This document shows positions 1 to 7,735 of a stretch of DNA of 64,000 nt, one piece after another. The notes under the pieces are model-generated. The model made no database searches and had not been told where the DNA came from. It saw only the letters and a program-made list of their open reading frames with translations. Within the stretch, counting starts at the first letter, position 1. Every line of letters starts with the position of its first letter. The position numbers were made by a program, and so were the translations under genes. This stretch comes from HK1 sp965204915 (lineage in GTDB: Bacteria; Pseudomonadota; Gammaproteobacteria; HK1): assembly GCA_965204915.1 (NCBI GenBank), contig OZ242023.1, positions 2,418,001 to 2,482,000 of the forward strand, in the 5' to 3' direction.

Positions 1-2
1 CG

Positions 3-869
3 GCGATCGAGATGGGGCTCGTGGCGGCCACCGGAGGCGCCACGGACGTGAGGATCCGGGCGGTGAACACCGGGGCGCGGGTGCTTGCGAAGGTCAGGAC
101 CGAAGGTGGCGCGGTGGTCTACGACGGCGACGCCGCCATCGACGGGGTGCCGGGGACCGCCGCCCCCGTCGAGCTGCGCTTCATGGACGTCGTCGGCGGT
201 GCGACCGGTGCGCTCTTTCCGACCGGCGCGCGGCGCGAAGCGATCGACGGCATCGAGGTGAGCTGCATGGACGTCGCCATGCCCATGGCGATCGCCCGCG
301 CCGACGCCTTCGGCCTGACGGGGTACGAGAGCGCCGCCGAGCTCGATGGGAACAGGGCGTTCTACGACCGGATGGAGCCGATCCGCCGCGAGGCGGGCAG
401 GCGCATGGGGCTGGGCGACGTCTCGAAGTCGGTCACGCCGAAGTTCGGCCTTCTCTCCCCGGCGCGCGACGGCGGCACCGCCGCCTCACGCTATTTCATG
501 CCGTGGAACTGCCACCCGAGCCTCGCCGTCACCGGCTCGCAGTGCCTCGGCGCCTGCCTGCTCTGCCCCGGCACCGTGGGCGAAGGGCTGGCCGGCCGCC
601 GACTGGCGGCCGGCGGCCGCCGGCCACCAGTCGGCGGCCGGTCCGAGTCCCCGGCGCGGCTGCGGCTGGAGCATCCCATGGGCATGTTGGAGGTCATGCT
701 CGAATATGCCGTGGACGGCGACTCGTTCGACGTGATCTCGGCGGGGCTGGTCCGCACGGCGCGCAAGCTCGCCGCGGGCGAGGTCTTCGTTCCGCGCCGG
801 GTCTCCATGATCGGCGGCCGGAAGGAGGCGGCACGGGGATCGGCTTCGGGCGCTGTGCGGCGCGGGTGA
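3..869 (+). CDS. PrpF-family isomerase/tautomerase, C-terminal part
   Basis: This resembles PrpF-domain proteins such as 4-oxalomesaconate tautomerase and 2-methylaconitate isomerase, which move a double bond in unsaturated carboxylic acids. The frame is open at the left edge, so the N-terminal half lies outside the window. Family-like segments are the Gly/Ala-rich VNTGARVLAKV stretch near the visible start, VELRFMDVVGGATGALFPTG, the Met-rich SCMDVAMPMAIA, and near the end LVRTARKLAAGEVFVP. Between SQCLGACLLCPGTVGEGL and the final domain sits a non-homologous Gly/Arg/Pro-rich insert of about 20 residues, encoded by a near-perfect DNA hairpin (separate entry). The reading frame survives the insert. 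The last ~20 residues (RKEAARGSASG...) look like extension past the family's usual end. The substrate is unknown, and a 4-oxalomesaconate or methylaconitate role is family inference. Confidence 0.8.
   Translation, partial: AIEMGLVAATGGATDVRIRAVNTGARVLAKVRTEGGAVVYDGDAAIDGVPGTAAPVELRFMDVVGGATGALFPTGARREAIDGIEVSCMDVAMPMAIARADAFGLTGYESAAELDGNRAFYDRMEPIRREAGRRMGLGDVSKSVTPKFGLLSPARDGGTAASRYFMPWNCHPSLAVTGSQCLGACLLCPGTVGEGLAGRRLAAGGRRPPVGGRSESPARLRLEHPMGMLEVMLEYAVDGDSFDVISAGLVRTARKLAAGEVFVPRRVSMIGGRKEAARGSASGAVRRG
594..639. repeat. 21-bp stem, 4-nt loop palindrome inside a coding region
   Basis: The left arm (594-614, starting GGCCGCCGACTGG) and right arm (619-639, ending CCAGTCGGCGGCC) are reverse complements with one mismatch, around a GGCC loop. 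It lies in frame in the PrpF-family gene and adds about 20 residues with no family counterpart. It resembles a palindromic mini-insertion rather than a regulatory site. Confidence 0.8.
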
Positions 870-1087
870 GCATTCGCACCGCGAGGCGGCACGGCGCCCC
901 GAGCACCGCGAAGTCGAAGAGCCGGGAAGTCACGGCCGCTTCCTCATGATCCTGAAATAGACGTACAGAACGATCACCACCGCCGCGCGCATCGCCGACG
1001 TGCACGCGCGCGTTGCCGTCGCCGCGACCGGCCTCTACGAGATCGACCGGAACACGCTCGACGCGCAAGGTTGGATCGCCCTCATCC

Positions 1088-1851
1088 ATGACCACGCAGA
1101 TACGCATCCGATGGATCGGCGATCCGAACGCCGGTCCGCTCCACGCGACCGTTGACGGGCAGATCGCCGGGACACCCACCCGGCAGACATCCGGGCAATG
1201 GACCACCACACCCGACACGCTCAAGCGCTATCCCGGACCCTACGGGATCGGCCCGCGCGCGCTTTCGACGTGGCGCGCGAAGCTCGCCGGCATCATCCGC
1301 GCCCGCATCGAAGCCACCGCGTACCGCCCCCGTGGCCGTGGCATGGAATCACCAGGCACCGCGAAGGCCCGCGCCGACCGCGAGATCGCCCTCATCCGCA
1401 CGATGCGCGACACCCTCGCGCGGGTCAGCGAAGCCGCCGCCTTCACGTGGCAGCAGATCGAGCGCCGCCCGGACGGATCGGCCACAATCACCTTTCGCCG
1501 CCCGAAGACGGATGCCGACACCACCGCGTACCTTGCCCCGATCACCGTCGCAGCGCTCGACGCGATACGCCGCGGCACCGACGATGCCGCGCCCGTCTTC
1601 GGCTTGAGCACCGGGCAGATCAAGCGCCGCATCCAAGCCGCCGCGAAGGCCGCCGGACTGGAGGAGTTTCAAGCCACGGATACCGGATCGGGATGGCGCA
1701 GGACCTCGCCCGGTCGAAGGGTATCGAGATGCCCGCGATCATGCAGGCCGGAGGCTGGCGATCGGAGACGACGGTAGCCCGGTACACCGCCCGCGAGAGC
1801 GCCGCCCGTGGCGCCGTGGCCCGGTTCTACGAGCAGGAAGACGAGCAGTAA
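1088..1851 (+). pseudogene. Tyrosine recombinase (integrase), frameshifted copy 1
   Basis: The encoded protein is a tyrosine site-specific recombinase. The catalytic half is recognisable: the box-I Arg in LARVSEAAAFTW, a KTD strand, then HG-x-R in SSHGYRIGMAQDLA, a Trp in GGWRSETTVARY and the nucleophile Tyr. The first frame starts at ATG 1088 and runs past the box-I Arg, but a 1-nt deletion near 1665-1668 (compared with the second copy at 43.3 kb) throws the HxxR-W-Y part into the next frame, which ends at 1851. The first ~80 residues do not look like the usual SAM-like core-binding domain, so the N-terminus may also be replaced. It is probably inactive unless the frameshift is a sequencing error. 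The sequence after the stop matches that after the second integrase copy. Confidence 0.8.
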
Positions 1852-1942
1852 CCGCCGCTCGGCTCGATACCGGGCAGATACCCCGGCCGCGGCGCCGGCC
1901 CCCCCGGCATGGTAGTGTGAGAGGGTTCCCGGAGAACTCGCC

Positions 1943-2074
1943 ATGACCGCCCCCGCCACGAAGGCCGACCGCGACCCGGAGATCCGCGCCTTGCGAACCG
2001 AACTGCGATGGATCCTCGGGTTCCTTGCCGCGCTCCTCCTCGCGATGAACGCCAAGCTGTACGGCATCATTTGA
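1943..2074 (+). CDS. 43-aa single-pass membrane miniprotein
   Basis: A small ORF starts at ATG 1943 with a good ribosome site (GGAG about 9 nt upstream). It encodes a charged N-terminal half (KADRDPEIRALRTELRW) and one hydrophobic helix (ILGFLAALLLAMNAKLYGII). The pattern resembles the C-terminal end of DUF1640-like coiled-coil/membrane proteins, and a fragment of such a protein lies at 4.7-5.0 kb. By comparison with the second integrase locus, the ORF sits in a 197-bp segment (1891-2087) present only here, inserted between the integrase and the R repeat. Function is unknown. It is short, but the RBS, composition and cassette-like placement favour a real gene. Confidence 0.5.
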   Translation: MTAPATKADRDPEIRALRTELRWILGFLAALLLAMNAKLYGII

Positions 2075-2081
2075 CACCGCC

Positions 2082-2340
2082 GCCCGCGAAGCCGCCTGCA
2101 CGCCGCCCTACGGGACGGACGCGCCCCGGCCGCACCCACCCGCACGCCCGGACCCCGATCGGCGCCCCACGGGACGCCAGGACGCCCGCGAAGCCGGAAA
2201 CGGTTTCCGGTCCGGCTCCCGGACCCCGCAATCCCCGCGATACGCCGGCCGATGGCCACGTCCGGGAAGCCGACCGCCGACCCCGCGACGAAGCGGACGG
2301 GTAAGGTCGGGACGGTAACGCCGACGTAGCGGCCGGCGCC
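2082..2340. repeat. R repeat, copy R1 (~255 bp, integrase-associated)
   Basis: This is the first of three long copies (R1 here, R2 43868-44123, R3 45757-46007), all in the same orientation. Each opens with a 32-bp core (GCCCGCGAAGCCGCC...CGCCGCCCTACGG, one mismatch here). About 100 bp in, each repeats GCCCGCGAAGCCG directly before a palindrome with arms CCGGAAAC and GTTTCCGG around a single G (2194-2210 here). Each ends near GGTAACGCCG...GGCCGGCGCC. No convincing protein is encoded. The position directly after the integrase suggests a recombination or cassette-boundary element. Confidence 0.8.
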
Positions 2341-2813
2341 CGAGACAGCACCGGATCAGTCCCCGGCCCGCGTTACCGGCCCCGTGCCGCACGTAGCAGG
2401 CACCTTGACCGGCACGAACCGCCGAGCATCGCCCTGCTTCATCGTCGCAGCAACGTCGATCGGTCCCGACCCGGCCACCCTCAGCCACCACCAGCCTTCC
2501 GGGTCAGTCACGTCGAACGCGGCTTGAATGTCGCGCATCTTCACCTTGACGCTCCGGTACGCCGGTAGCTCGCGCCGATACGTCCCGCCCTTCGCCCCGG
2601 CTTCGTCCCGTCCCTCGATGGTAAAGCGGATGCTCGCCGCACCTGGATTCGTAATGCGTACCCAATGGTCGGCAGCATCTTCGTCGCCGGGCAGCGCCCT
2701 CGGCATCGCCGCCACGATGGCTATATGGTCGCAGCGTTCAACGGGATGCGTATGATCCGGTTCCTCCGGGTCAGGTATTTCCGGTTCCGGCTCCGGTGGC
2801 TCGGGTTCCGGCG

Positions 2814-4044
2814 CAGGGCAACCGCATATAAAATCACTGTCCCATCAATACCTTATCTCGGAAGCCATCGTTCAATGCCGCCCGGATACGCTTCTTCCTG
2901 ACGCTGATCTTCGCCGACTCACGCTTCAGAAGATTGACCGCCACATGCCGAATCACTCCCATATTGTGCGGTGCATTACCCCGACGAATCCGACTCTCGT
3001 CTTCCCGAAACGTCACATCCAATCTCCAGTGCAGCTCATTCTCGATTCCCCAGTGTGAACGCACCGCTCGCCCAAATGTCTCCACATCTTCCAGCGACGT
3101 AATGTAGTACCGTTGCTCAATACTCACACGCCCATCACTCCAGCGCTCCGACTCCACCATCCCGACCGCTCTCAACCCATTCCACTTCTTCACACAAGAC
3201 AACGCACCCAGGTCGGTGGACAAATAATAGCTCCTGGACTCTACCCGTCCGTGACCATCCTCCGCCGTCTCGTCGTTCTCAATCCCCTCACACTCGAAAT
3301 CCCTCTCCCGTGCCGCATCAAAATACCTCCGAACTTCCCTGTTCAATTGCTTCTGGTTCCCCTTCACCGCCAACACGTAATCCCCTCCCCCTTCCTTGAC
3401 CTGCTTCGCTATCGCTCGTTGGCATCCCATCGCATCCAGCGTCACGATACACCCCGACAATTCCAGCTTATCCAGCAGCTCCGGCACCGCCGTGATCTCG
3501 TTCGACTTCTCCTCCGTCTTCACCTGCCCAAGCACCACTGCATTGCTACACGCCCAGGCACTCACCATATGCAACGCCTTCATACCCCGTTTGCGGTCGT
3601 GGGAACGCCTCTGCGTCTTCCCGTCCACTGCAATAATCTCACCATCACTCAACTTCACGACATCTTCCATCCAGCTCATGAAGCAGTCCTGAAAACCCCT
3701 CATCGACAGCGCCGAGATGATTCGTGCAATCGTGTCGTCCACCGGGACCCCATTGGCCAGCGGAACATAGCGGCGAAGCCACTCCAGCTTCGTGCGCCCA
3801 AATTCTTCGATGTCACTCCATCCCTCCGCGCCACTGACCACCGCACACACGCACAGGACGATGACATCAATCAACTCATGCTTCTTGTTTCTATCGACTC
3901 GCGGATCCTCCAGCTTTGAGAAATGCTCGATCAAACTTGCAGGGGCTGTCGTGTTCATTTCTTGCCATCTCCATCTCCTTGATGAAGACGCCATTAGATC
4001 ACAAAACTTGTTGATGTCAATACATTTTTAGTGATCTTGCCCTG
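2814..4044. mobile_element. ISAs1-family insertion sequence, complete, 1231 bp
   Basis: The ends are inverted (CAGGGCAACC at 2814 and, on the other strand, CAGGGCAAGA at 4044), as is typical of the ISAs1 family. It is flanked by a perfect 10-bp direct repeat, GGTTCCGGCG, at 2804-2813 and 4045-4054, the expected target-site duplication length. It carries one transposase gene on the minus strand. The intact duplication and open transposase frame suggest a recent insertion. G+C is visibly lower than the host DNA. Confidence 0.93.
2834..3958 (-). CDS. ISAs1-family DDE transposase
   Basis: The 374-residue product matches the ISAs1/H-repeat transposase family in length and motifs. The N-terminal DDE_Tnp_1-associated region includes FSKLEDPRVDRNKKHELIDV. 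Catalytic-type residues appear in IIAVDGKTQRRS (first Asp), TLDAMGCQ (second Asp) and SHWGIENELHW (Glu). ATG 3958 was chosen over an upstream in-frame start at 3994 because family members begin near this point and a GGAG stretch lies about 15-20 nt upstream. The frame is uninterrupted. It should catalyse cut-and-paste movement of the element in which it lies. Confidence 0.95.
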   Translation of the reverse strand: MNTTAPASLIEHFSKLEDPRVDRNKKHELIDVIVLCVCAVVSGAEGWSDIEEFGRTKLEWLRRYVPLANGVPVDDTIARIISALSMRGFQDCFMSWMEDVVKLSDGEIIAVDGKTQRRSHDRKRGMKALHMVSAWACSNAVVLGQVKTEEKSNEITAVPELLDKLELSGCIVTLDAMGCQRAIAKQVKEGGGDYVLAVKGNQKQLNREVRRYFDAARERDFECEGIENDETAEDGHGRVESRSYYLSTDLGALSCVKKWNGLRAVGMVESERWSDGRVSIEQRYYITSLEDVETFGRAVRSHWGIENELHWRLDVTFREDESRIRRGNAPHNMGVIRHVAVNLLKRESAKISVRKKRIRAALNDGFRDKVLMGQ

Positions 4045-4726
4045 GGTTCCGGCGGCTCCGGCTCCGGTGGTGGTGCGGGCGGCTCCGGCGGTTCAGGCTC
4101 CGGTGGTGGTTCCGGTGGTTCCGGTGGTTCCGGTGGTTCCGGTGGCTCGGGCTCCGACCCTGGTTCCTCGGGAGTCGTATACGTTGCCCTATGAAAATGG
4201 TCATGCCAGTGGCCCGAAGAAATTGATCTTCGTGCCCTAATAGTAACTGTAGCGCGATACTGCGTATTCCAGTCCAAACCATCACACCTAACGGGATAGC
4301 TCAAACGATTGCGGGGAGAAATAGGACTACTACTGTAAAGTAGACAAGTCATAGCCCTACGATGCCAGTAAGAATATCCCCTAACAGTCCTATATTCTTC
4401 AGTATACAGACTCATGCTCCAAACCAAGCCGCGCAATGAATGATCCTCAGAACGTGGCCATTGTCTTAACAGAGTTGTAGGCACGCTCACTTGTACAAGG
4501 CATGAAAGCGGGTCATCCGGGTCAGCGTTGTTGAGTCGAACAACGACCCCCGATAAGCTATGTCCCCACACCGGCGCCGCCAGCACCATCCCCAACAGCA
4601 CCACCGCTCCCGCCTTCATCGTCTTCATCGTTCACCCTCCCTTATGAGCGATGGAACCGCGTTGGCCATCCTATCTCCCCGGTATCCGCCGGCGCAACCG
4701 CCGCGCTACCGCCCCTTGGGACCCGG

Positions 4727-5023
4727 CTTATCCTCCGGCTTGCGCTCCGCGCCGCAAGCACCTTCGACACCCTCGCCGCCACCGATCGGCTTCGCGACGC
4801 AGGCTTTGACGACGGGCAGGCGCGCGCCATCGCCGAGATCCACCGTGACGCGGGCGCCGAGCTTGCGACGAAGGGAGACCTCGCCAACCTGCACGCCGAA
4901 ACGAAGGCCGACCTCGCCGAGCTCCGGGCCGACCTCTACCGCGCCTCGTGGATTCAGGCCGCCGCGCTCATCGGTACGCAGCTCGCGACCGCCGGCTTCG
5001 TCGTGCACTTGCTCAGCCAATGA
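4727..5023 (+). pseudogene. DUF1640-like coiled-coil membrane protein, start missing
   Basis: The frame ending at TGA 5021-5023 encodes FDTLAATDRLRDAGFDDGQA, then a heptad-like charged stretch (ELATKGDLANLHAETKADLA), and a C-terminal hydrophobic helix (ASWIQAAALIGTQLATAGFV). This layout is typical of DUF1640/CCDC90-like proteins: an N-terminal FDT motif, a coiled coil and one transmembrane anchor. No ATG, GTG or TTG is in frame upstream of the conserved start, so the 5' end seems lost or frameshifted (an ATG at 4644 is in another frame). It lies just upstream of, and divergent from, the IS-split secreted gene. Function is unknown. Confidence 0.55.
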
Positions 5024-5123
5024 CCTTCCCCACGGCGTGCGCCAGGATCTTCAGCAGCTTTCGGGATATCGAATGCATGGTGCTCGATCTCCCGGTCTCA
5101 TCGAACGACACGGGTCGCGTTCG

Positions 5124-6182
5124 TCAGCCCCTTTGCCGGCGGAGCGATTGCTTTGCCGCGTGCATCCGGAGGCGGCGTTCCTTGATCCGGGCGTCGGCCT
5201 CCGGGGTGCCGTCGTGGAAGCTCCCGAAGATCTTGTCCCACGGATCTTCGTAGGTACCGTAGTTGCAGTCGATGAAGCGGTGGTGCAACTGGTGCATGAA
5301 GTCGCCGAGCTGCAAGTGGATGTGCCGGGTGAGCTTCACCTTATGGTAGCCGCAATGCGAGGTCGGCCCTCCGATCGTGTGCAGCATGGCGTTGAAGATC
5401 ACGTGGATCGGATGGCTCGCGACCAGGAAATAGATGAGCAGATCGGAGTAGAGTCCGAGGTGTTCCAGCGGGTGCATGGCGTGTCCCGACCAAGGCCCCA
5501 CGTTGACGTTCTTGTGATGCCAGGAATGCACCCGGCGATACACCGGCCCGACGTGCAACAGGCGGTGGAACCAGTAGAAATGGAAGCCGCTCCATAGCGG
5601 GATCACCAGCATCAGGCCGATGAACCAGACCGGATTGCCGGTGAAGGTGGCGAAGGTCGCGTATCCGTTGGCGTATCCCCAGAGCAGCAGGCATTCCCAC
5701 AAGGTGCCGATCGGCACCGAGCCGGCCAGGGTCCAGAACATGTTGTCCCGGACCTGGCTGCGGAAATGGAAGATCTTCGAGCTCGTCGCCAGCGGTCTGG
5801 CGTCGTAGCGCAGATCGTCTCCCTGCTTGCGGAAGGTATGGAGGAACAGGTGCAGGCCGCCTGCGACGGTGAGCACGATGCACAGGTTGCGCAGTAGGAC
5901 TTCCAGCATCCAGCCGGGTTGAAAGGTGGCGGCACGCTCCAGTGACGGCGTACACCAGGTCCAGGCCGCGACCGCCACCAGCAGCATCAGGAACCGCGGT
6001 GAAAAGGGACGCCAGACCCTGAACAGGTATTCGAGGCTGGCGGCGGCGCTGAACGGCCGCTCGAAATACGCGGCCTGGGTGACGGGCAGGTCGGGCGTGA
6101 AGTCCCAGATCTTGCGCAACGCCCGTTTCGGCGTGGCGGAGCCACCGGACGAGGCCAGGGGGGCGGCGGTGACGGTGGCCAT
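5124..6182 (-). CDS. Sterol desaturase / fatty acid hydroxylase family membrane protein
   Basis: This 352-residue integral membrane protein has the diiron histidine boxes of the fatty-acid hydroxylase superfamily: HRLLH (206-210), HSWHH (219-223) and HQLHH (297-301), followed by the family's C-terminal pattern NYGTYEDPWDKIFGSFHDGT. Hydrophobic helices lie around residues 63-75, 95-115, 155-175 and 185-205, and active sites of this type face the cytoplasm. The family uses oxygen to hydroxylate or desaturate lipids such as sterols, hopanoids or carotenoids. The substrate here cannot be read from the sequence. It is monocistronic, between the accessory region on one side and a MITE-like element on the other. 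Confidence 0.88.
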   Translation of the reverse strand: MATVTAAPLASSGGSATPKRALRKIWDFTPDLPVTQAAYFERPFSAAASLEYLFRVWRPFSPRFLMLLVAVAAWTWCTPSLERAATFQPGWMLEVLLRNLCIVLTVAGGLHLFLHTFRKQGDDLRYDARPLATSSKIFHFRSQVRDNMFWTLAGSVPIGTLWECLLLWGYANGYATFATFTGNPVWFIGLMLVIPLWSGFHFYWFHRLLHVGPVYRRVHSWHHKNVNVGPWSGHAMHPLEHLGLYSDLLIYFLVASHPIHVIFNAMLHTIGGPTSHCGYHKVKLTRHIHLQLGDFMHQLHHRFIDCNYGTYEDPWDKIFGSFHDGTPEADARIKERRLRMHAAKQSLRRQRG

Positions 6183-6306
6183 CCTTCAACCCTCGCAACC
6201 GGCGGTACCGGCCGGATCGTCGCTTTATTGGAGCAGCACCGGGGTCCGTGAGGAAGCAATGTTTTTCTGTCTTCGAATCAAGGAAAACTTTATCCCGGCT
6301 GCTTGA

Positions 6307-6463
6307 AACTCAAGTTTCGGGATTCGCTGACCGAAATGGATTCCCGCTTTCGCGGGAATGACGGCCAGCCTGAAAGCAACGCGTCTCGCTGAAATGACGT
6401 CATTCCCGCGAAAGCGGGAATCCATCGCCTGATTCAGGCATTTTGAATCCCGAAACTTGAGTT
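6307..6463. repeat. MITE-like palindromic element with 19-bp perfect terminal repeats
   Basis: The ends AACTCAAGTTTCGGGATTC (6307-6325) and its exact reverse complement (6445-6463) enclose 157 bp, and weaker inverted similarity continues about 15 bp further out. Inside are two oppositely oriented copies of a dRS3-like hairpin, GGATTCCCGC-tttc-GCGGGAATGACG and its complement (about 6340-6363 and 6397-6423). No protein is encoded. It looks like a non-autonomous transposable element. Similar ATTCCCGC hairpins recur near 36.4 and 43.15 kb. Confidence 0.75.
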
Positions 6464-6498
6464 GAAACAGGCCCGGATACGCCGCCGATACCACCGAC

Positions 6499-7521
6499 TC
6501 AGCCGGCGGCGTACCCCCGTAGCGTGTCGTGCAGCGATTTCGGGATGGTGACGCCCTCGGTCGGGGTGCGTTCGCGAGCCTGGTACCGGCGGTCGGACGG
6601 AAGCCGGGTGCCGTCCTGCTCCAGGACCTTCGCGAAGAGGGTCTCCGCGTGGGCAAGCTGGGCGTCGCGGTCGCCGTCGCCGGTGCAGCGTGCGGGGTCG
6701 ATGGCGATCATGAGCTCGCCGCCGCATGGCGCCCCGACCCTGCCGGTGTCCTTCGCATGGGCTTCGAAGCTGAAGACGTCACCGGTCAGTGCGCCCGCGA
6801 GCAGCTCGACCATCAGGGCGATGGCCGCGCCCTTGTGGCCGCCGAAAGGGAGCTGTGCGCCGGCCAACGCCGTAGCGGGGTCGGTGGTCGGCTTGCCGTC
6901 CGGGCCGATCGCCCAGCCCTCGGGGAGCGGCTTGCCGTCGCGCAGGTGGATCTGGATCTCGCCGCGCGCGCTGGCGCTCGACGCTTGATCGAAGACCAGC
7001 GGCGGCCGTCCCGCCCGCGGCCAGGCGAACGCCATGGGGTTCGTGCCGTAGACCGGCCTGGTGCCGCCGGCCGGCGCGACGTACTGGAGCGCGGTGGTGA
7101 ACGCGAAGGCGACGAGGCCGCGGTCGGCGAGACGTTCGACCTCGGGCCAGAGCGCCGCGACGTTGTAGGCGTTCACGACGACCAGCGCCGCGATGCCGAA
7201 TTCGCGGGCACGCCGCTCCAGGGGCTCGGCGCCGAGCTGCAGGGTGAGCGGCGCGAAGCCGAAGTGCGCGTCGGCCCGGATCACCGCGGGGGCGAGGTCG
7301 CGGAACGTGGGCTCCGCATCCGGCGAGACCCCCGCTTCCTGCAGCGCCTTCACGTAGAAGGGGATCCGGAACAGGCCGTGCGACGCGCATTCGTCGCGTT
7401 CCGCCGCGGTGACGACGTCGGCGATGGCGCGCGTGTGCTGCGCGGAGTATCCCTTGGCGCATAATGCCTCGGTCGCGATCCGGTGCACTTCGTCCAGGGT
7501 CAGGCGTACGCGGTCGTTCAC
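6499..7521 (-). CDS. Ldh_2-family NAD(P)-dependent oxidoreductase (malate/L-lactate dehydrogenase type)
   Basis: This 340-residue protein belongs to the Ldh_2 (malate/L-lactate/ureidoglycolate dehydrogenase, YlbC) family, which is unrelated to classical LDH and reduces 2-keto acids or cyclic imines. Landmarks are the N-terminal DEVHRIATEALCAKG, the SHGLFRIPFYVKAL segment containing the family's catalytic His, PVYGTNPMAFAWP in the NAD-binding region, and LPFGGHKGAAIALMVELLAG near the C-terminal substrate loop. GTG 7521 was chosen because GGAGG precedes it by about 8 nt, and the upstream in-frame codons are low-complexity Arg/Pro/Gly. The substrate is not determinable. The gene lies 214 bp downstream of the ABC permease gene on the same strand, so co-transcription is possible. 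Confidence 0.88.
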   Translation of the reverse strand: MNDRVRLTLDEVHRIATEALCAKGYSAQHTRAIADVVTAAERDECASHGLFRIPFYVKALQEAGVSPDAEPTFRDLAPAVIRADAHFGFAPLTLQLGAEPLERRAREFGIAALVVVNAYNVAALWPEVERLADRGLVAFAFTTALQYVAPAGGTRPVYGTNPMAFAWPRAGRPPLVFDQASSASARGEIQIHLRDGKPLPEGWAIGPDGKPTTDPATALAGAQLPFGGHKGAAIALMVELLAGALTGDVFSFEAHAKDTGRVGAPCGGELMIAIDPARCTGDGDRDAQLAHAETLFAKVLEQDGTRLPSDRRYQARERTPTEGVTIPKSLHDTLRGYAAG

Positions 7522-7735
7522 GGCAGGTCCTCCGGCGCCTTCCGGGTATCCGATGGTTCCGTATACTGGCCCGCCGTCGGCCGCGCAACCCGGCGCGGGA
7601 GGGCTCCGAGGGCTCCGAGGCCGGAGACCGCCGCCGCGGTCCGGGCACCCGGGCGCGTGTGCGATGCGGCAAGACGGATCGAGATCCGCGGTGCTCCCCC
7701 GCCACCTGCGAGGCGCCACCGCATCCGCCCTCCCC

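Larger units (their letters stand above)
2356..4628 (-). pseudogene. Secreted repeat-domain protein gene split by an ISAs1-family element
   Basis: Removing the IS and one copy of the 10-bp target duplication restores one open frame of 344 codons from ATG 4628 to TGA 2356. The 5' half encodes a signal peptide (MKTMKAGAVVLLGMVLAAPVWG), a cysteine- and tryptophan-containing domain, and the start of a long Pro/Glu linker (PEPPEPPEP). The 3' half continues the linker and then a C-terminal domain (VRITNPGAASIRFTIEGRDEAG) like the VRIVNRSATSGTVRITAIDDTG domains of the secreted paralogues at 46.1-50.2 kb. The leader GGGAGGGTGAACG before the ATG is also shared with those genes. Codons around 4190-4550 are clearly AT-richer than the surroundings. 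As it stands the gene is broken, and the N-terminal piece reads into the IS and stops. Confidence 0.8.

Noticed and set aside
2082..2340. R repeat considered as a classical integron attC site
   Set aside because: The GTTRRRY/RYYYAAC core sites and typical attC fold are not visible, and the integrase lacks recognisable IntI features. Any cassette system here would be of another type.
4560..5597. 345-codon plus-strand frame
   Set aside because: It crosses the DUF1640-like fragment in the wrong frame and runs antisense into the sterol-desaturase-family gene.
6340..6423. ATTCCCGC hairpins considered as intrinsic terminators
   Set aside because: They occur in inverted pairs inside a larger palindrome and recur elsewhere without T-runs, fitting an interspersed repeat better.
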